Origin: Aspidapion aeneum
Taxonomy: Eukaryota > Arthropoda > Insecta > Coleoptera > Brentidae
Direction: 5' to 3'
Length of the DNA stretch: 64,000 bases
Assembly (NCBI GenBank): GCA_963576565.1
Contig: OY755042.1
Span: 111,777,314-111,841,313, forward strand
Part shown: positions 11,870 through 24,600 of the stretch, piece after piece
Layout: the number at the start of each line of letters is the position of its first letter
How positions within the stretch are numbered: the first letter of the stretch is position 1
Position numbers and translations under genes: made by a program
Notes under the pieces: model-generated
Databases searched by the model: none
What the model was told of the DNA's origin: nothing
Seen by the model: only the letters and a program-made list of their open reading frames with translations

Positions 11870-12490
11870 AATAAACGTAAAATTTAGTACCCGTGACGTT
11901 AAAAATCAAACACGTTTCGTGACTAATCCGGTAAAAAGAAGTTTTTGTTTATCTTATATTTTTCCGTGCGTTGGTTAAAAGCTTAACCTCACGGGGGTCC
12001 AAGATCTAATAGACACCTAATAAGTGTTAACAGTTAACTGTTTCGTCCTTATGGGACTCCTTAGAACACTGCTTGGTCAATTGTCTCTAATTCTATGTAA
12101 ATAGTGAGAAAACTCTCGCAAGAAGCGCCATCTACCGAGATAGAGAGAAACTAGAACAAGAGCAGGCGAAAATAAACTGCTATACATATCAATCAATGAA
12201 AAGATCGATTGCAGTGAAAAAGAAACAAACCATCCGTAACCTACGACATCTCTTCTGCCTTTCAGGCCAGAGCAACGCTGATTAGCGCGAGCGTCAATCA
12301 GCAGAATTTTTAAGCCAAATAATACTAACAAACGTGAAATTTAGTACCTATGATTAGCCACGAAACTTTTTTTAAATTCACGTTGTTTCTTTTTCATTGC
12401 AATCGATCTTTTCATTGATCGATATGTATAGCAGTTTATTTTCGCATGCTCTTGTTCTAGTTTCTCTCGTATATCGGTAGATGGCGTTGC
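11870..12490. repeat. Repeat B copy 1 with inverted arm beside Smg6 exon A
   Basis: Repeat B is a dispersed non-coding family recognised by TAAGTGTTGACAGTTAAC-like, TTTCGTCCTTATGGGACT and GCGCCATCTACCGAGATA. Here a nearly full copy (11870-12345) is followed by a partial inverted copy (12370-12490), giving arms 12128-12229 and 12386-12486. The ends near AAACGTGAAATTTAGTACC and its complement look like terminal inverted repeats of a non-autonomous DNA element. No coding frame. Confidence 0.7.
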
Positions 12491-12542
12491 TTTTAATATT
12501 TATTAATGTGTATTTATTTTATGGTTTTAATGTTTGTTTCAG

Positions 12543-12698
12543 ATCAAAGTATACAACAATCAACAAAAGAAGTTTACCGTTCAGAATTGCAGGAAAGGGC
12601 TCTGATAGTGTCACTTCAAATGTTCAATTTGATCCTGGAGAGGTGCGTTTCTATCCTGCAGGAACATATGAATGGATATGAGAAACAGGGATGCAAAG
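12543..12698 (+). CDS. Smg6: Smg6 exon A (first visible)
   Basis: The exon is bounded by TTTCAG at 12537-12542 and the donor GTAAGA at 12699. It enters with two bases of a split codon and leaves with one. The translation is a helical segment, about 52 residues, containing [19 protein letters not shown] followed by [15 protein letters not shown], which resembles the SMG6 helix before the WSDWML motif. The acceptor lies 55 bp after the inner arm of an inverted repeat (12386-12486). The preceding exon must end in phase 1; no candidate was found between 1 and 12500, so the upstream intron probably extends out of the window. Confidence 0.82.
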
Positions 12699-15600
12699 GT
12701 AAGAATCCTCCGGTATTTTTTGTTTTATGTACAGGGTGTAAACAATATTAAGTACAATATTTTGATGAGTTATGGAGAAGGCCAAAAACAAGCAAGAAAT
12801 GTATGAGACGTATTGGTCGTCGTACGCCTTTTGTTTTCGACATACATTAATACATTAATACATTAAAGTTAGCGATTTTTACAACTTTTTTAAATATATT
12901 TTATTTAAAATTTTGTAAAAATCTGAAAGTTGGTAAAGTCTTGTATCAGAACAAGAGCAATAATTAGGTATAAAAATAATTTAGAACAATTATGCCTCAA
13001 TTTTTTTTATTATTTTGTATTATTTTTGACATCCTGCTTTGAGGAAGGCAGTTAGTTTCCCTGCTAATCATTCTTTTTCTTCAATTTTTTAGGATCTGCA
13101 TTAGATTCATTACCTCTCGACGCCAATGTTCTTTTACCTGCCATCAAAATTTGGTGTGATTGGATGTTGTGTCATACAAATGTTTGGAATCCTCCTCCTT
13201 CTACGCAGGATTTTAAAATTGGGTAAGTAGATTCTAATCTTAGGTGAGGGAAGGTGTTATAATTTGCATTTTAAAAATTATACATGGTCTCCCATAACTT
13301 GGGGGCCATAGTGCAGCCGGTGATAAAGGAGGTTATTTCCGAGAAAAAAGTTTATATAACATGGGGGTCGAACACACAACTCTTTTTAAGATATAGGATT
13401 TTTAAGGTTCAAGGAGTGGGGGGGGGGAAAATGTTTTACAAAAAAAAGAAAATCTGTCACAGCCAGCTGAATCCTCAGCTAATTGTAATTAAAAAAATAT
13501 TGTATTCCTTGTTTTAATAAAATTACAAGTTGAGGAGATACCGGCTGTGACTTCAAAATTGTATAAAAATAATCTTTAAAAAAAAATAATTTTAGTTACT
13601 TCTTCTTTTAAAAAATATCGATAATATTTTATTATTATGTCTTGGTAGAGACTTGTTTTTATTAATAAAAATTATAAAAAAAAGACATAGCGTTTAATAT
13701 GGCATTTATAACAGTTTATATCAAAAAAATAGTTTTGTCTAAAAAAAAATTGACCGACCACAATAATTTTTATTTCAGTTTATTGCTCTTGTTCTAATAC
13801 ACGACTCTACCCAGTTTCATATTTTTACTGCGGTTTTTTAAAAAGTTATTAAAACAGTTAAAAAAATTGCCAACTTTGATGCTCTGTATCTCGACAAAGA
13901 AAGAGTTTTTACCCATGCATTATAGGAACTTTTTATCAGACATGACCTCCTCTATCACCTGTTGACCTATGGCCCCTAAGTTATGGGACACCCTATATTC
14001 TTGTAAAACATTTTTTTTATCGTAGAGTAATCCATAATTTTTCAAAGCCGCTTCATTAACTGACACAAATTAAATTTAAAGCAGAATCAAATGTGTTCGT
14101 TTCTGCGTGGAAAGTAATCGGCTCACATACACCTATTTGTTTATATTCGGCACATTTTTAAAAACTTAATAGTTATAGTAGTTATTTACATTTGTTCGTT
14201 CTCCGCATGTGTTTACACAAATTATAACATCAAAAAATTTTTTTTTTGTAGTGTAATTTTGTTTTAAAAAGATTAACACTGGTATTTTTGATATTTTTGT
14301 AAAAAATCATTAAAAAATCAAAACAGTTCTACATTACAAAGAAATAAAGAAATGGATGATTCTTACAAAAGTGGGCTATATGGATATCATTTTTGGTCAT
14401 TGCCTTTAAATAACAGTACAGCACACTAAATAATTTTGTTTTTTTAAATTTATGTAACTAATTAGGTGTAAGCTAAGAAACATTTATTTTCCCGAATTTT
14501 AGGAATTATTGCATAAAAATTCCAGAGGGATGAGTACCAGAGGAATGAGCTTTTTAATGGTTTTTTAATTTAAATCTAAATCTATTTAGACTACTTAACT
14601 TAAGTTTTATATAAACAAAGTTCCTATACTTATAATTTTAAAACAATTAACAAAAAAATTATACTATTGATATCAGTTGAATATTTACTTACCAGAGGGA
14701 TGATAATTGAAGCGTTCCTTTTTAATTTCTCCGAAAAAAACTAATTTTCTGCCGAAAATAAAAAGATCTATAACTTAAACCAAACTAAAGTTGACATTAT
14801 CTGTCACAACTTGTCACCCTCACAAGTAAATTAGATATCCAGGGCTGTCTCTTTCTCTAGAAATTAACCGGTGGTATTCACAAATATTGTGTTATTAAAA
14901 ATGGAATACGTTTAAAATTGTAAAATTTTCCGGAGAAGACGTAAATTCGGATTTTCAAAAATATGACTGCAATCTTAAGTTTTATCAATTTTTTGATAAA
15001 TAGTTAAGACTTGGTTAAATATTATTTATTAGGATATTTTTATCAATTTGAGTTTTTAATATTTTGTTTGGGACTACACCAGAGGAATGAGGTATTTGCT
15101 TTGTAATAAAAAAAAATATTAACTTGCATTTTTTTTATACATTAAACTCAAATGCTCCATAAAGAAAACATTTCGTTTTAAATCTTATAACTAAAACTAT
15201 GCTTCGTTTGCAGTCTGTGTTTGAAAAATATGCATTCCCACTCCACAGCACCATTTTTGTAGGATCATCCATATATGAATTTAAAATAAGGAATGGTAAA
15301 TCTTTTTATGATTTTAACCTTTTAACCATCTGTCATCTTTACAAAGGTTTTTCATTTTTTTGTTGGCCTTAATTTCTTCTAAAGACATAATCAAGTGATA
15401 TGACGAGGTAAGTTGCAGAACTCTGATTTCGATTTTTTCTTTGTTAATCCTAGGCATACTGGCGATCTTTGGTCAAGACTGGGGCTGCTCATGAATCTCC
15501 TAGAAAAAATGGATCCTGACGGTTCCGATTTGTTTCTTAGTGAATCAAAAGATGGTGAGTTTTTTACACCCTTATGAACCACCACCACAACCAAAAAAGT

Positions 15601-18600
15601 ATTTATTTTTTATAACCGTCTTCAAAAACACCATTCTAACGCATTCAAATTAGAAAAATTTTGATTTTGGACAGTGTTTTTATTTACACATTTTTTAAGG
15701 CACAGAAAATTTTACCGGTTTCTAACTACAGTTAAGCCTTTCCTTGCGGTCACCTCGATTAATCGGACACCTCTATTAATCGGACACTCCCTTTAGCCGG
15801 ACAAATTTGCTAGAACCAAGCTTTTCCCTATTTCTTTACACGTAAAATTCATTCCTATAACCGGACACTCTAAAAAACGGACGCGGACGAGAGAATCAAG
15901 AACAAGAGCAGGCGTAAAAATGTTCAGCAGTGTTCTGAGGAGTCCCATAAGGACGAAACAGTTAACTGTAAACACTTATTAGGTGTCTATGAGATCTTGG
16001 ATTCCCGTGAGCTTAAGCTTTCAAGCTACCTATGGAAAAATACGAGAGAAACAAAAACTCCTTTTTACCCGATTAACCACGAAACTTGTTTGATTTTTAA
16101 ATTCACGGGTACTAAATTTCACGTTTAAAAATATTAACCCTTTTTGCAGCTTTTTCTTAAAATACCCTTTAAATTTACTTAATCAAAAGTTGGGCGTCTT
16201 ATAAAAATTAAGTTATTTACGAAAATTTAGCCTGTTACTCATTGTTTCAAAAATAAACCGTTGTACTGTTGACTACGGCATTGATGCAAAAGATACAAAC
16301 ACGGATGTAAATTTTTTTCTGAAATTATCAATTTTGTGGCGCCATCTGTAAAGGATTTGTCCTATTAACGCTGCGTGCGATATTTCCTGTGTATTTAATT
16401 GAAATAATTTGCACACATTTAATACTTTACTTACTGGTTTACCAATTATACTGTGTTTTTTACTCGTGGTTATTAAAGCAGGCAAAAATATTTTACTTTT
16501 ATTGATTGACCAGAAATATACCATCTGTATATGGATGATTCTACCAAAAGTGGGCTATATGGATATCATTTTTGGTCATTGTCTTTTAATAACAGTACAG
16601 CACAGTAAATAATTTTGTGTTTTTAAATTTATGTAACTAATTAGGTGTAAACTAAGAAACATTTATTTTCCCGAATTTTAGGAATTATTGCGTAAAAATT
16701 CCAGAGGAATGAGTACCAGAGGAATAAGTTTTTAATTGGTTTTCCAATTTAAATCAAAATCTATTTAGACTACTTAACTTAAGTTTTATATAAACAAAGT
16801 TCCTATACTTATAATTTTAAAACAATCAACAAAAAAATTTAACTATTGATATCAGTTGAATATTTACTTACCAGAGGAATGATAATTGAAGCGTTCCTTT
16901 TGAATTTCTCTAAAAAAAACTAATTTTCTGCCGAAAATAAAAAGATCTATAACTTAAACCAAACTAAAGTTGACATTATCTGTCACAACTTGTCACCCTC
17001 ACAAGTAAATTAGATATCCAGGGCCGTCTCTTTCTCTAGAAATTAACCGGTGGTATTCACAAATATTGTGTTATTAAAAATGGAGCACGTTTAAAATTGT
17101 AAAATTTTCCGGAGAAAATGTAAATTCGGATTTTCAAAAATATGACTGCAAACTTAAGTTTTATCAATTTTTTGATAAATAGTTAAGACTTGGTTAAATA
17201 TTATTTATTAGGATATTTTTTTCAATCTGAGTTTTTAATATTTGGTTTGGGACTACACCAGAGGAATGAGGTATTTGCTTTGTAAAAAAAAAATTATAAA
17301 CTTGCAATTTTTTTATACATTAAACTCAAATGCTCCATAAAGAAAACATTTCGTTTTAAATCTTATAACTAAAACTATGCTTCATTTGCAGTCTGTATTT
17401 GAAAAATATGCATTCCCACTCCACAGCACCATTTTGGTAGAATCATCCATATTTACCTCCCTAGCCCGCGTAGCAATGGCTAGAGAAGGTATTATTTTCG
17501 AGGAAATTTTTTTCTTTGTGATAACGCCGAAATTGTGTTATTTGGATGTATTTTGGACTCTAAGATTTTGGCCTATCTTAGCAATATCGTCGTGATGTTT
17601 GTCTGTGTGTGTGTATGTCTGTCCGTAACACAATAGCTCCCAAACCGCTAAACCGATTTTTATAAAATTGTCTGGTAAAATAGTGTTCGACACTGTAACG
17701 GGCTGTTTAGATTTTGTGCAAAATCCATTAATGCTAATTACAGTTTTTTGACAACTGCTAACTTTTTAGATCACATTTTTCGCAATAATTTGGGTTAGGA
17801 GCTTTTGTTTCTGAGTTATTTTCAAGAAACTGTTTTCCAGGCTGATGTTTTATGGAGTTCACATGCAGTGTGCTAATAGGCTAGCTAGGAAGGGATCAGA
17901 TCCGTCATGGATCCATTTACTTTGTTTGGAAATTTCTACTTTGACAAAAATTGTTCCGAGATCATAAACTTAATCAATCAATCTTGCAATAAATCTTGTA
18001 TCAACTATCAAACAGATTATTTCTCTCAATAAACTTATGATTATCTGCTGCCATGTGATCTATATCCCAAAGACATTAACTTAAGATTTATTGCCTATTG
18101 ACGTACCAGTAATTGACAGGAACAGCCATTTTACGTTTATCGGGCGTACTTTGTGACACTATTTTGACAGACTATAATTTTTGTCTGGCTTGCTCAGTTT
18201 TACTATTATTAATGCAACTACTTCTTACTTTTTGTTTTTACTTCTTACTTACTAAACGTGAACAGGATACACCTGTTACAAAATTGGTACAATATAGTTC
18301 ATGATTTTAATCTTGATGACATAGCATTCGTAAAGACCTTAACGTTATAAATCACAAAAAAAATTCTTATGGCAAATTCTATCCATCTATCTATTTCGCC
18401 TTCTTCGATCCATCTTTGGACATAGGCCTTCCCCAATATCTTTCACTCTTCCCTGTCTGTCGCCGTATTGATCCATCTAGTTCCCGCATGTTTCTTCAAA
18501 TCGTCCGCCCATCTCATTTGGGGTCTTCCCCTACTTCTTTTATTTTCCCAAGGTCTCCAGTTAACAATACATTTGTTCCATCGATCGTCTTTCTGTCTGA

Positions 18601-21600
18601 TATGACCGCAAATTTCTACTACTACTTATTCTCTGACATCCCTTACTTTTGTTTTATTTCTTATCCATTTATTACTTTTTCTATCTGTTAGCTTTATATG
18701 TAACTTTTCCATGTTTGATTTTGTAAGTGTCCAGGTCTGGGATCCATAGGTAAGTACAGGGAGAAAATATTGGTTATAGATAGATAGATAGATAGATAGA
18801 TATTTATTTCATTCCGAGCACCACAATACAGTAGAAAGGAACAAGTAAAAAAGAAGTACATTAAAAAAAAATTACTAAGTAAAAAAAATATTTAAAAAAA
18901 TCGCTATTTAAAATGACTTAAAACAAACAATAAAATGACTTATAAAATCACAAAAAACACTAAAAAAAACTAAAATAATAAAATAATAAAACGACCGAGA
19001 GACCACAACCCAAAACGTTCGGTATATTAGCCAATAGCTTCTAGGAACTCTGTTATAGAATAAAATGCATTATTGCTCAAAAATGTTTTTAACTGGGATT
19101 TAAATTTTTTATTGGACAGACGTTTTAGCTCCTCTGGAAAAGGATTATATAGGCGCAGACCAGCGAAAATTGGTGAGCTCTTAAAATACTCATGATTATA
19201 TCTTTGAATACAAAAGTTGTTTCGATTTCTAGTGGCATATTGATGATAGGTTCCATTAATTGTAAAATTTGATTTATTTTTATGAATATATGTTAAAATA
19301 TTAAGTAAATAAATTGATATCATAGTTAGTATTTTATGCTTTTTAAAGAGTTCTCTGCAACTGGAATTATAGGGTAGATCAAACATCAGACGAAGGATTC
19401 TTTTCTGAGCGATAAGAACCCTCGTAACATCGCTAGCCTGACCCCACACAACAATGTTGTACGATATGGTCGAAAAAGCTAGAGCGTAGTAGACGCCGAG
19501 TAAGGCGTTTTTAGTGAGAGAATTTTTTAAGGAACTCAACATATAAAAGTTTTTGTTAAGTTTAGAGCACACTGAGTCAATATGCTGGCTCCAATTCAGT
19601 TGACAATCGATTATAACACCAAGAAATTTATTTATTATATTTATTATATACACTTTCGTTTTGAGATATTGAGAATATTTTTAATTTTTTAATATGTAGC
19701 TTAATTTGACGAATGCCTCCCAGGCCAATCCTATTCGTTTCTTGATTTCAACTGTTTGGTTTTCTTTTTTTAGTTTAATAATTTGTCCCAGGTATATTAT
19801 ATATGGTTTATTCTGATCGTGAGATCTTCATCTGTGTTTGTTATGATTTTAGTCTAGTTCATACTCAAGCCTTTATTGATAGCTGCTGTATCCAGTTCTT
19901 CCAGCATTTTTATCAATTATTTCTTATTTGTTATTAAGGCGATATCATCAGTATATCTTACATGGTTTAAGTATTGTCCGTTTACTTTGATGCCTATTTC
20001 TTCCCAATCTAAGTTTTTAAAAACATCTTCTAAGGCCTGGTTATATAGTTTAGGGGATATTGTGTCACCCTGCTGACAGCTCTCTTATGTGGATTGGCTT
20101 GGTTCCTTCGTTGATTTTGATTGAAGTTGTTGCTTCGCTATGTATATTGGCTATTAAATCTGTGTATTTGTGATCTATTCGGCTAATAATTCAAGATGCT
20201 TTTACTGCCCAATGCTCAATGCTATCGAAAGCTTTTTTAAAGTCTATATACGCGATATATAGTGAAATGTTCTATTTGTTGGCTCGTTCTATTAGGATTT
20301 TCATGGTTATTATTCGTAATATCAAGGATTAATGAAATTTTCGTCTGTGCTTGGTAATAAGCAATTTAAAAACTCACAATAATTTAATAATACATGATGT
20401 ACATATGTAGATTTCTTTGAGGCCTTTGACCTTATAAATCACTAAAACTAAACAGACATTTCTTATGACAGGAAGTTTTAGCCGATAAAAATACTTTACG
20501 CCTAAGCAATTAGCAGCTAATATGTCTTTACATTGTATGTACCTATTTCTTATTATGCACGCGTTGTTGGGTATTGTTTGTTTACACATTTTTTCCTGCA
20601 GTTAGCAATGCAGGAACAATTTAAAATGAAAGATAATACTCTGACCCCACAGTTGTTTATTTTGAAAGATGATCATAAGAATTTTTCTTTTTTTTTCATA
20701 TTTGGAATTGGATTTGACCCTTGGGGCACACCAGAAGAACTTACATAAATAGTAGACCTACTGCCCTACAAACTGTTATCTTTTACTTGTGCTTTTATTC
20801 CCAAATAAGACTGAATTAAATTAGTTAAGTATGGAGAAACATCCATTCCAGTTAGTCCATCCAAAATAGTGCTGTGACTTACTTTATCAAAAGCCTTTTC
20901 TAAATCCGTGTAAACAACATCTTCTTGATGCTTTCTGTTTAAAGCTTAGGGTTACAATATTTGTTATTTTGAAATCTCCGTACAACCAGATTACTAGTAC
21001 CCTCTAGTACAACCCGAAAGTTGGGGCTATAAAGCGGTAACTGGTTAAGAATTGTTAAATTTGACTTCCTTCCAATTAGCCATTTTATCGTGTTTATGTA
21101 ACTTTTGTTTTGTTGTGCTTCTGTTTTATTGTTGGTGCGTTAGTCGGTTGCAAAAGTACGAGGTGAATTAACTTAAGGTTCAAGAACAATGTGAAACCAC
21201 GCGGAACTGATAAGAACAGCCATGTGCAGTGGTCAATCTGGACGACGCGGCAACAGAGTGCTTTACGTTTTGTATACAAACCGTTTTTCTATACGGTGTG
21301 AAAGCAATTAGCGAAAATAGAGAGTTTTATAACGTAGAAAGTCAGATTAAAATTTGACTGATGAATAAGGAAAGAAATCTGAGTAAAGGGGAAAAAGGAG
21401 AGGTAGGACAAGAGAGATCAACAGAACATCTTTAGAAAGATTTAGGTGCAATGAATGTGAGTATTTGATAAAAAGAAAGATTTCAAAATAATCAAAAACA
21501 TTTTGAGCAAGCTTTAAGTGAATACGTAAATACTTTTAAAAATGATGGTCCAAATCTCTCTATTGCTACTGAAACTCAATACGTCCACTGTAGCGAAGAT

Positions 21601-24600
21601 AAAAGATATTGTTCAACATGCCCGAATGTCGGAAGTTGACTTTAGCCTACGTGCTTGTGAGTTGACAAATCGAGATAAGGAATGCGCAAATCTTTAAATC
21701 AACCTGGTGCTAATTACTCAGAAATATCAATATGCAAATCCGGAAGCAACTTTACTATATTTTAATACGCAGATTTTCTTCACCACATAAAATACTATGT
21801 GGCAACAATAAGCCATCACAGTACCGTAAATTCCTTGGACAATCTCAACAGAAGTCAATAACACCAAGCACCTAGTACATAATACTCATAATACTACATT
21901 TGGCTTTGTGTTTAACTCAAACTGAAAGTAAACATTTGCATCTAGGTGAAAGGTGCACCTTAAAATAAGTGGAACATAAAATAACTGAGAAAAGCAGACG
22001 TATTTGGAAGGTGTCAGGAGTAAGAACAAGTGCTATCGAAAGCTTTTTTGTGTGCATTGAGCACTGGCCAGTAAAAGTATCTTTAATTAATAGCAGAATA
22101 GGTCACAGAGACATAGATTTAATAGCCAATATATATAGGGAAGGAACAAGATCAATCAAAATCCACGAAGGAACTAAGCCAATCCTCATAAGAAAAGGTG
22201 TCAGACAGGGTAACACAATATCTCCTAACCTATTTAAGCAGGCCCTAGAAGATGTTTTTAAAAACTTAGATTGGGAATAGACAATAGACATCAAAGTAAA
22301 CGGACAATACTTTAACCACCTAAGATAATATGCTGATGATATCGCCTTAATAACTGATAATAAAGAAGAACTGATAAAAATCCTGGAAGAACTGGATACA
22401 ACAGCTAAAAATATAGGCTTGAGTATGAACTGCGCTAAAACTAAAATCATAACAAACGCAGATGAAGATATCACGATCAGAATAAACCAAGAGAAAATAG
22501 AAGTAGAGGAATATATATCTGCGACAAATTATTAAACTATAAAAAGAAAAGCAAACGGCGGAAATCAAGAGACGAGTAAGATTGGCATTGGCAGCATTCG
22601 GTAAATTAAGCTACATATTAAAACATAAAAAATATTGTCAGTACCTCAAACAGACAAGAATAAGTTAGCGTGGAACAACAAAGGGTCATTCAGGTTCAGA
22701 TAAAAAACACTGGAACAAAAAAATGGAGAAACATGTGTAATTATAAAAATTGTTACGCATCTGTAGTATGTTTTTATAGTAGGAAATCTGAGACATGCAT
22801 TGAAATTTGAAACCTTTTAAGACCACCATTAATTTTTCTAAGCATATAAAACTTATCAACTTAAGATATTTTCTTTTCTGTTTATTTTTAAACCACCAAC
22901 TCCTAAGAACTTATCTCAGGTTTCGTTTTCCCTTTCTATTTTTGATTGACCGTTCCCGAAATATTCACATCAATCATTAGAGCGTGAAGCTAATAAAAAA
23001 TTTGTAAGAGAGAGAGTATGGTAACTATATTTTTGTTTTTATCAATCACATCGATATGTAAACATAAGAGCATTTTAATATTCGCGATATTCATAAACTT
23101 AATAAATTTACAAGAAGCATCATCTTTTTATTATTCAAAATTCTCTAACGTGGATTTTATTTTTAATTAATGCCATATAAAAAATGATAAATAAAAAATT
23201 AGCGACTAATTTACCATATGGATGATTCTACCAAAAGTGGGCTATATGGATATCATTTTGGTCATTGCCTTTAAATAACAGTACAGCACAGTAAATAATT
23301 TTTTTTTTAATTTATGTAACTATTTAGCTGTAAGCTAAGAAACATTTATTTTCCCAAATTTTAGGAATTATTGCATAAAAATTACAGACGGATGAGTACC
23401 AGAGGAATGAGTTTTTTAATGGTTTTCCAATTTAAATCAAAATCTATTTAGACTACTTAACTTAAGTTTTATATAAACAAAGTTCCTATACTTATAATTT
23501 TAAAACAATCAACAAAAAAATTATACTATTGATATCAGTCGAATATTTACTTACCAGAGGAATGATAATTGAAGCGTTCCTTTTTGATTTCTCCGAAAAA
23601 AACTAATTTTCTGCCCAAAAATAAAAAGATCTATAACTTAAACCAAACTAAAGTTGACATTATCTGTCACAACTTGTCACCCTCATAAGTAAATTAGATA
23701 TCCAGGGCCGTCTCTTTCTCTAGAAATTAACCGGTTGTATTCACAAATATTGTGTTATTAAAAATGGAGCACGTTTAAAATTGTAAAATTTTCCGGAGAA
23801 GATGTAAATTCGGATTTTCAAAAACATGACTGCAAACTTAAGTTTTATCAATTTTTTGAAAAAAGTTAAGACTTGGTTAAATATTATTTATTAGGATACT
23901 TTTTTCAATTTGAGTTTTTAATATTTGGTTTGGGACTACACCAGAGGAATGAGGTATTTGCTTTGTAATAAAAAAAATTATAAACTTGCAATTTTTTTTA
24001 TACATTAAACTCAAATACTCCTTAAATAAAACATTTCGTTTTAAATCTTATAACTAAAACTATGCTTCATTTGCAGTTTGTGTTTGAAAAATATGCATTC
24101 CCACTCCACAACACCATTTTTGTAGAATCATCCTTATACACACTACAGTTTGCTGACGACCAAGTAATTGTACCTAATGATAAAGAAGACATGGAGTATA
24201 TGATGAGAAAGTTAATGAAAGAATACCAGAAGTGGGTATTAACAGTGAAAGTGGACAAGACACAGTACTTATGTATTGGAAACGAATCAAGTGAGTTAGA
24301 ACTAGACAATGGACAAACAATATCTCCATGCAATGAGTATGTATACTTGGGTGTCACATTTGATAAGACAGGAACAGAGTGTAAAGAACTGGAAAAAGGA
24401 ATAGTAAAAGCAAAAAAGGTTATTGGATGTATTAACAGTTATTTAGGGAGCAGAGATATAAAAAATAATGTAAAATTTAACATATATGAAGCAATGGTGA
24501 AAAGTACCCTGTTGTATGGAAAACAGACTTGTCGCGTAACAGAAAAATATAAAACAAAAATGGAAAGTGTTGAAATGGATGCAATAAGAAGATTAATGAG

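Noticed and set aside
13284..13517. 77-codon frame in Smg6 intron B-C
   Set aside because: It reads the left TIR of the element 13280-13998 and a poly-G run.
17377..17595. Open frame across the right end of MITE-A copy 2
   Set aside because: It joins the MITE end, the hairpin motif and repeat C; no family resemblance and no conservation beyond the MITE.
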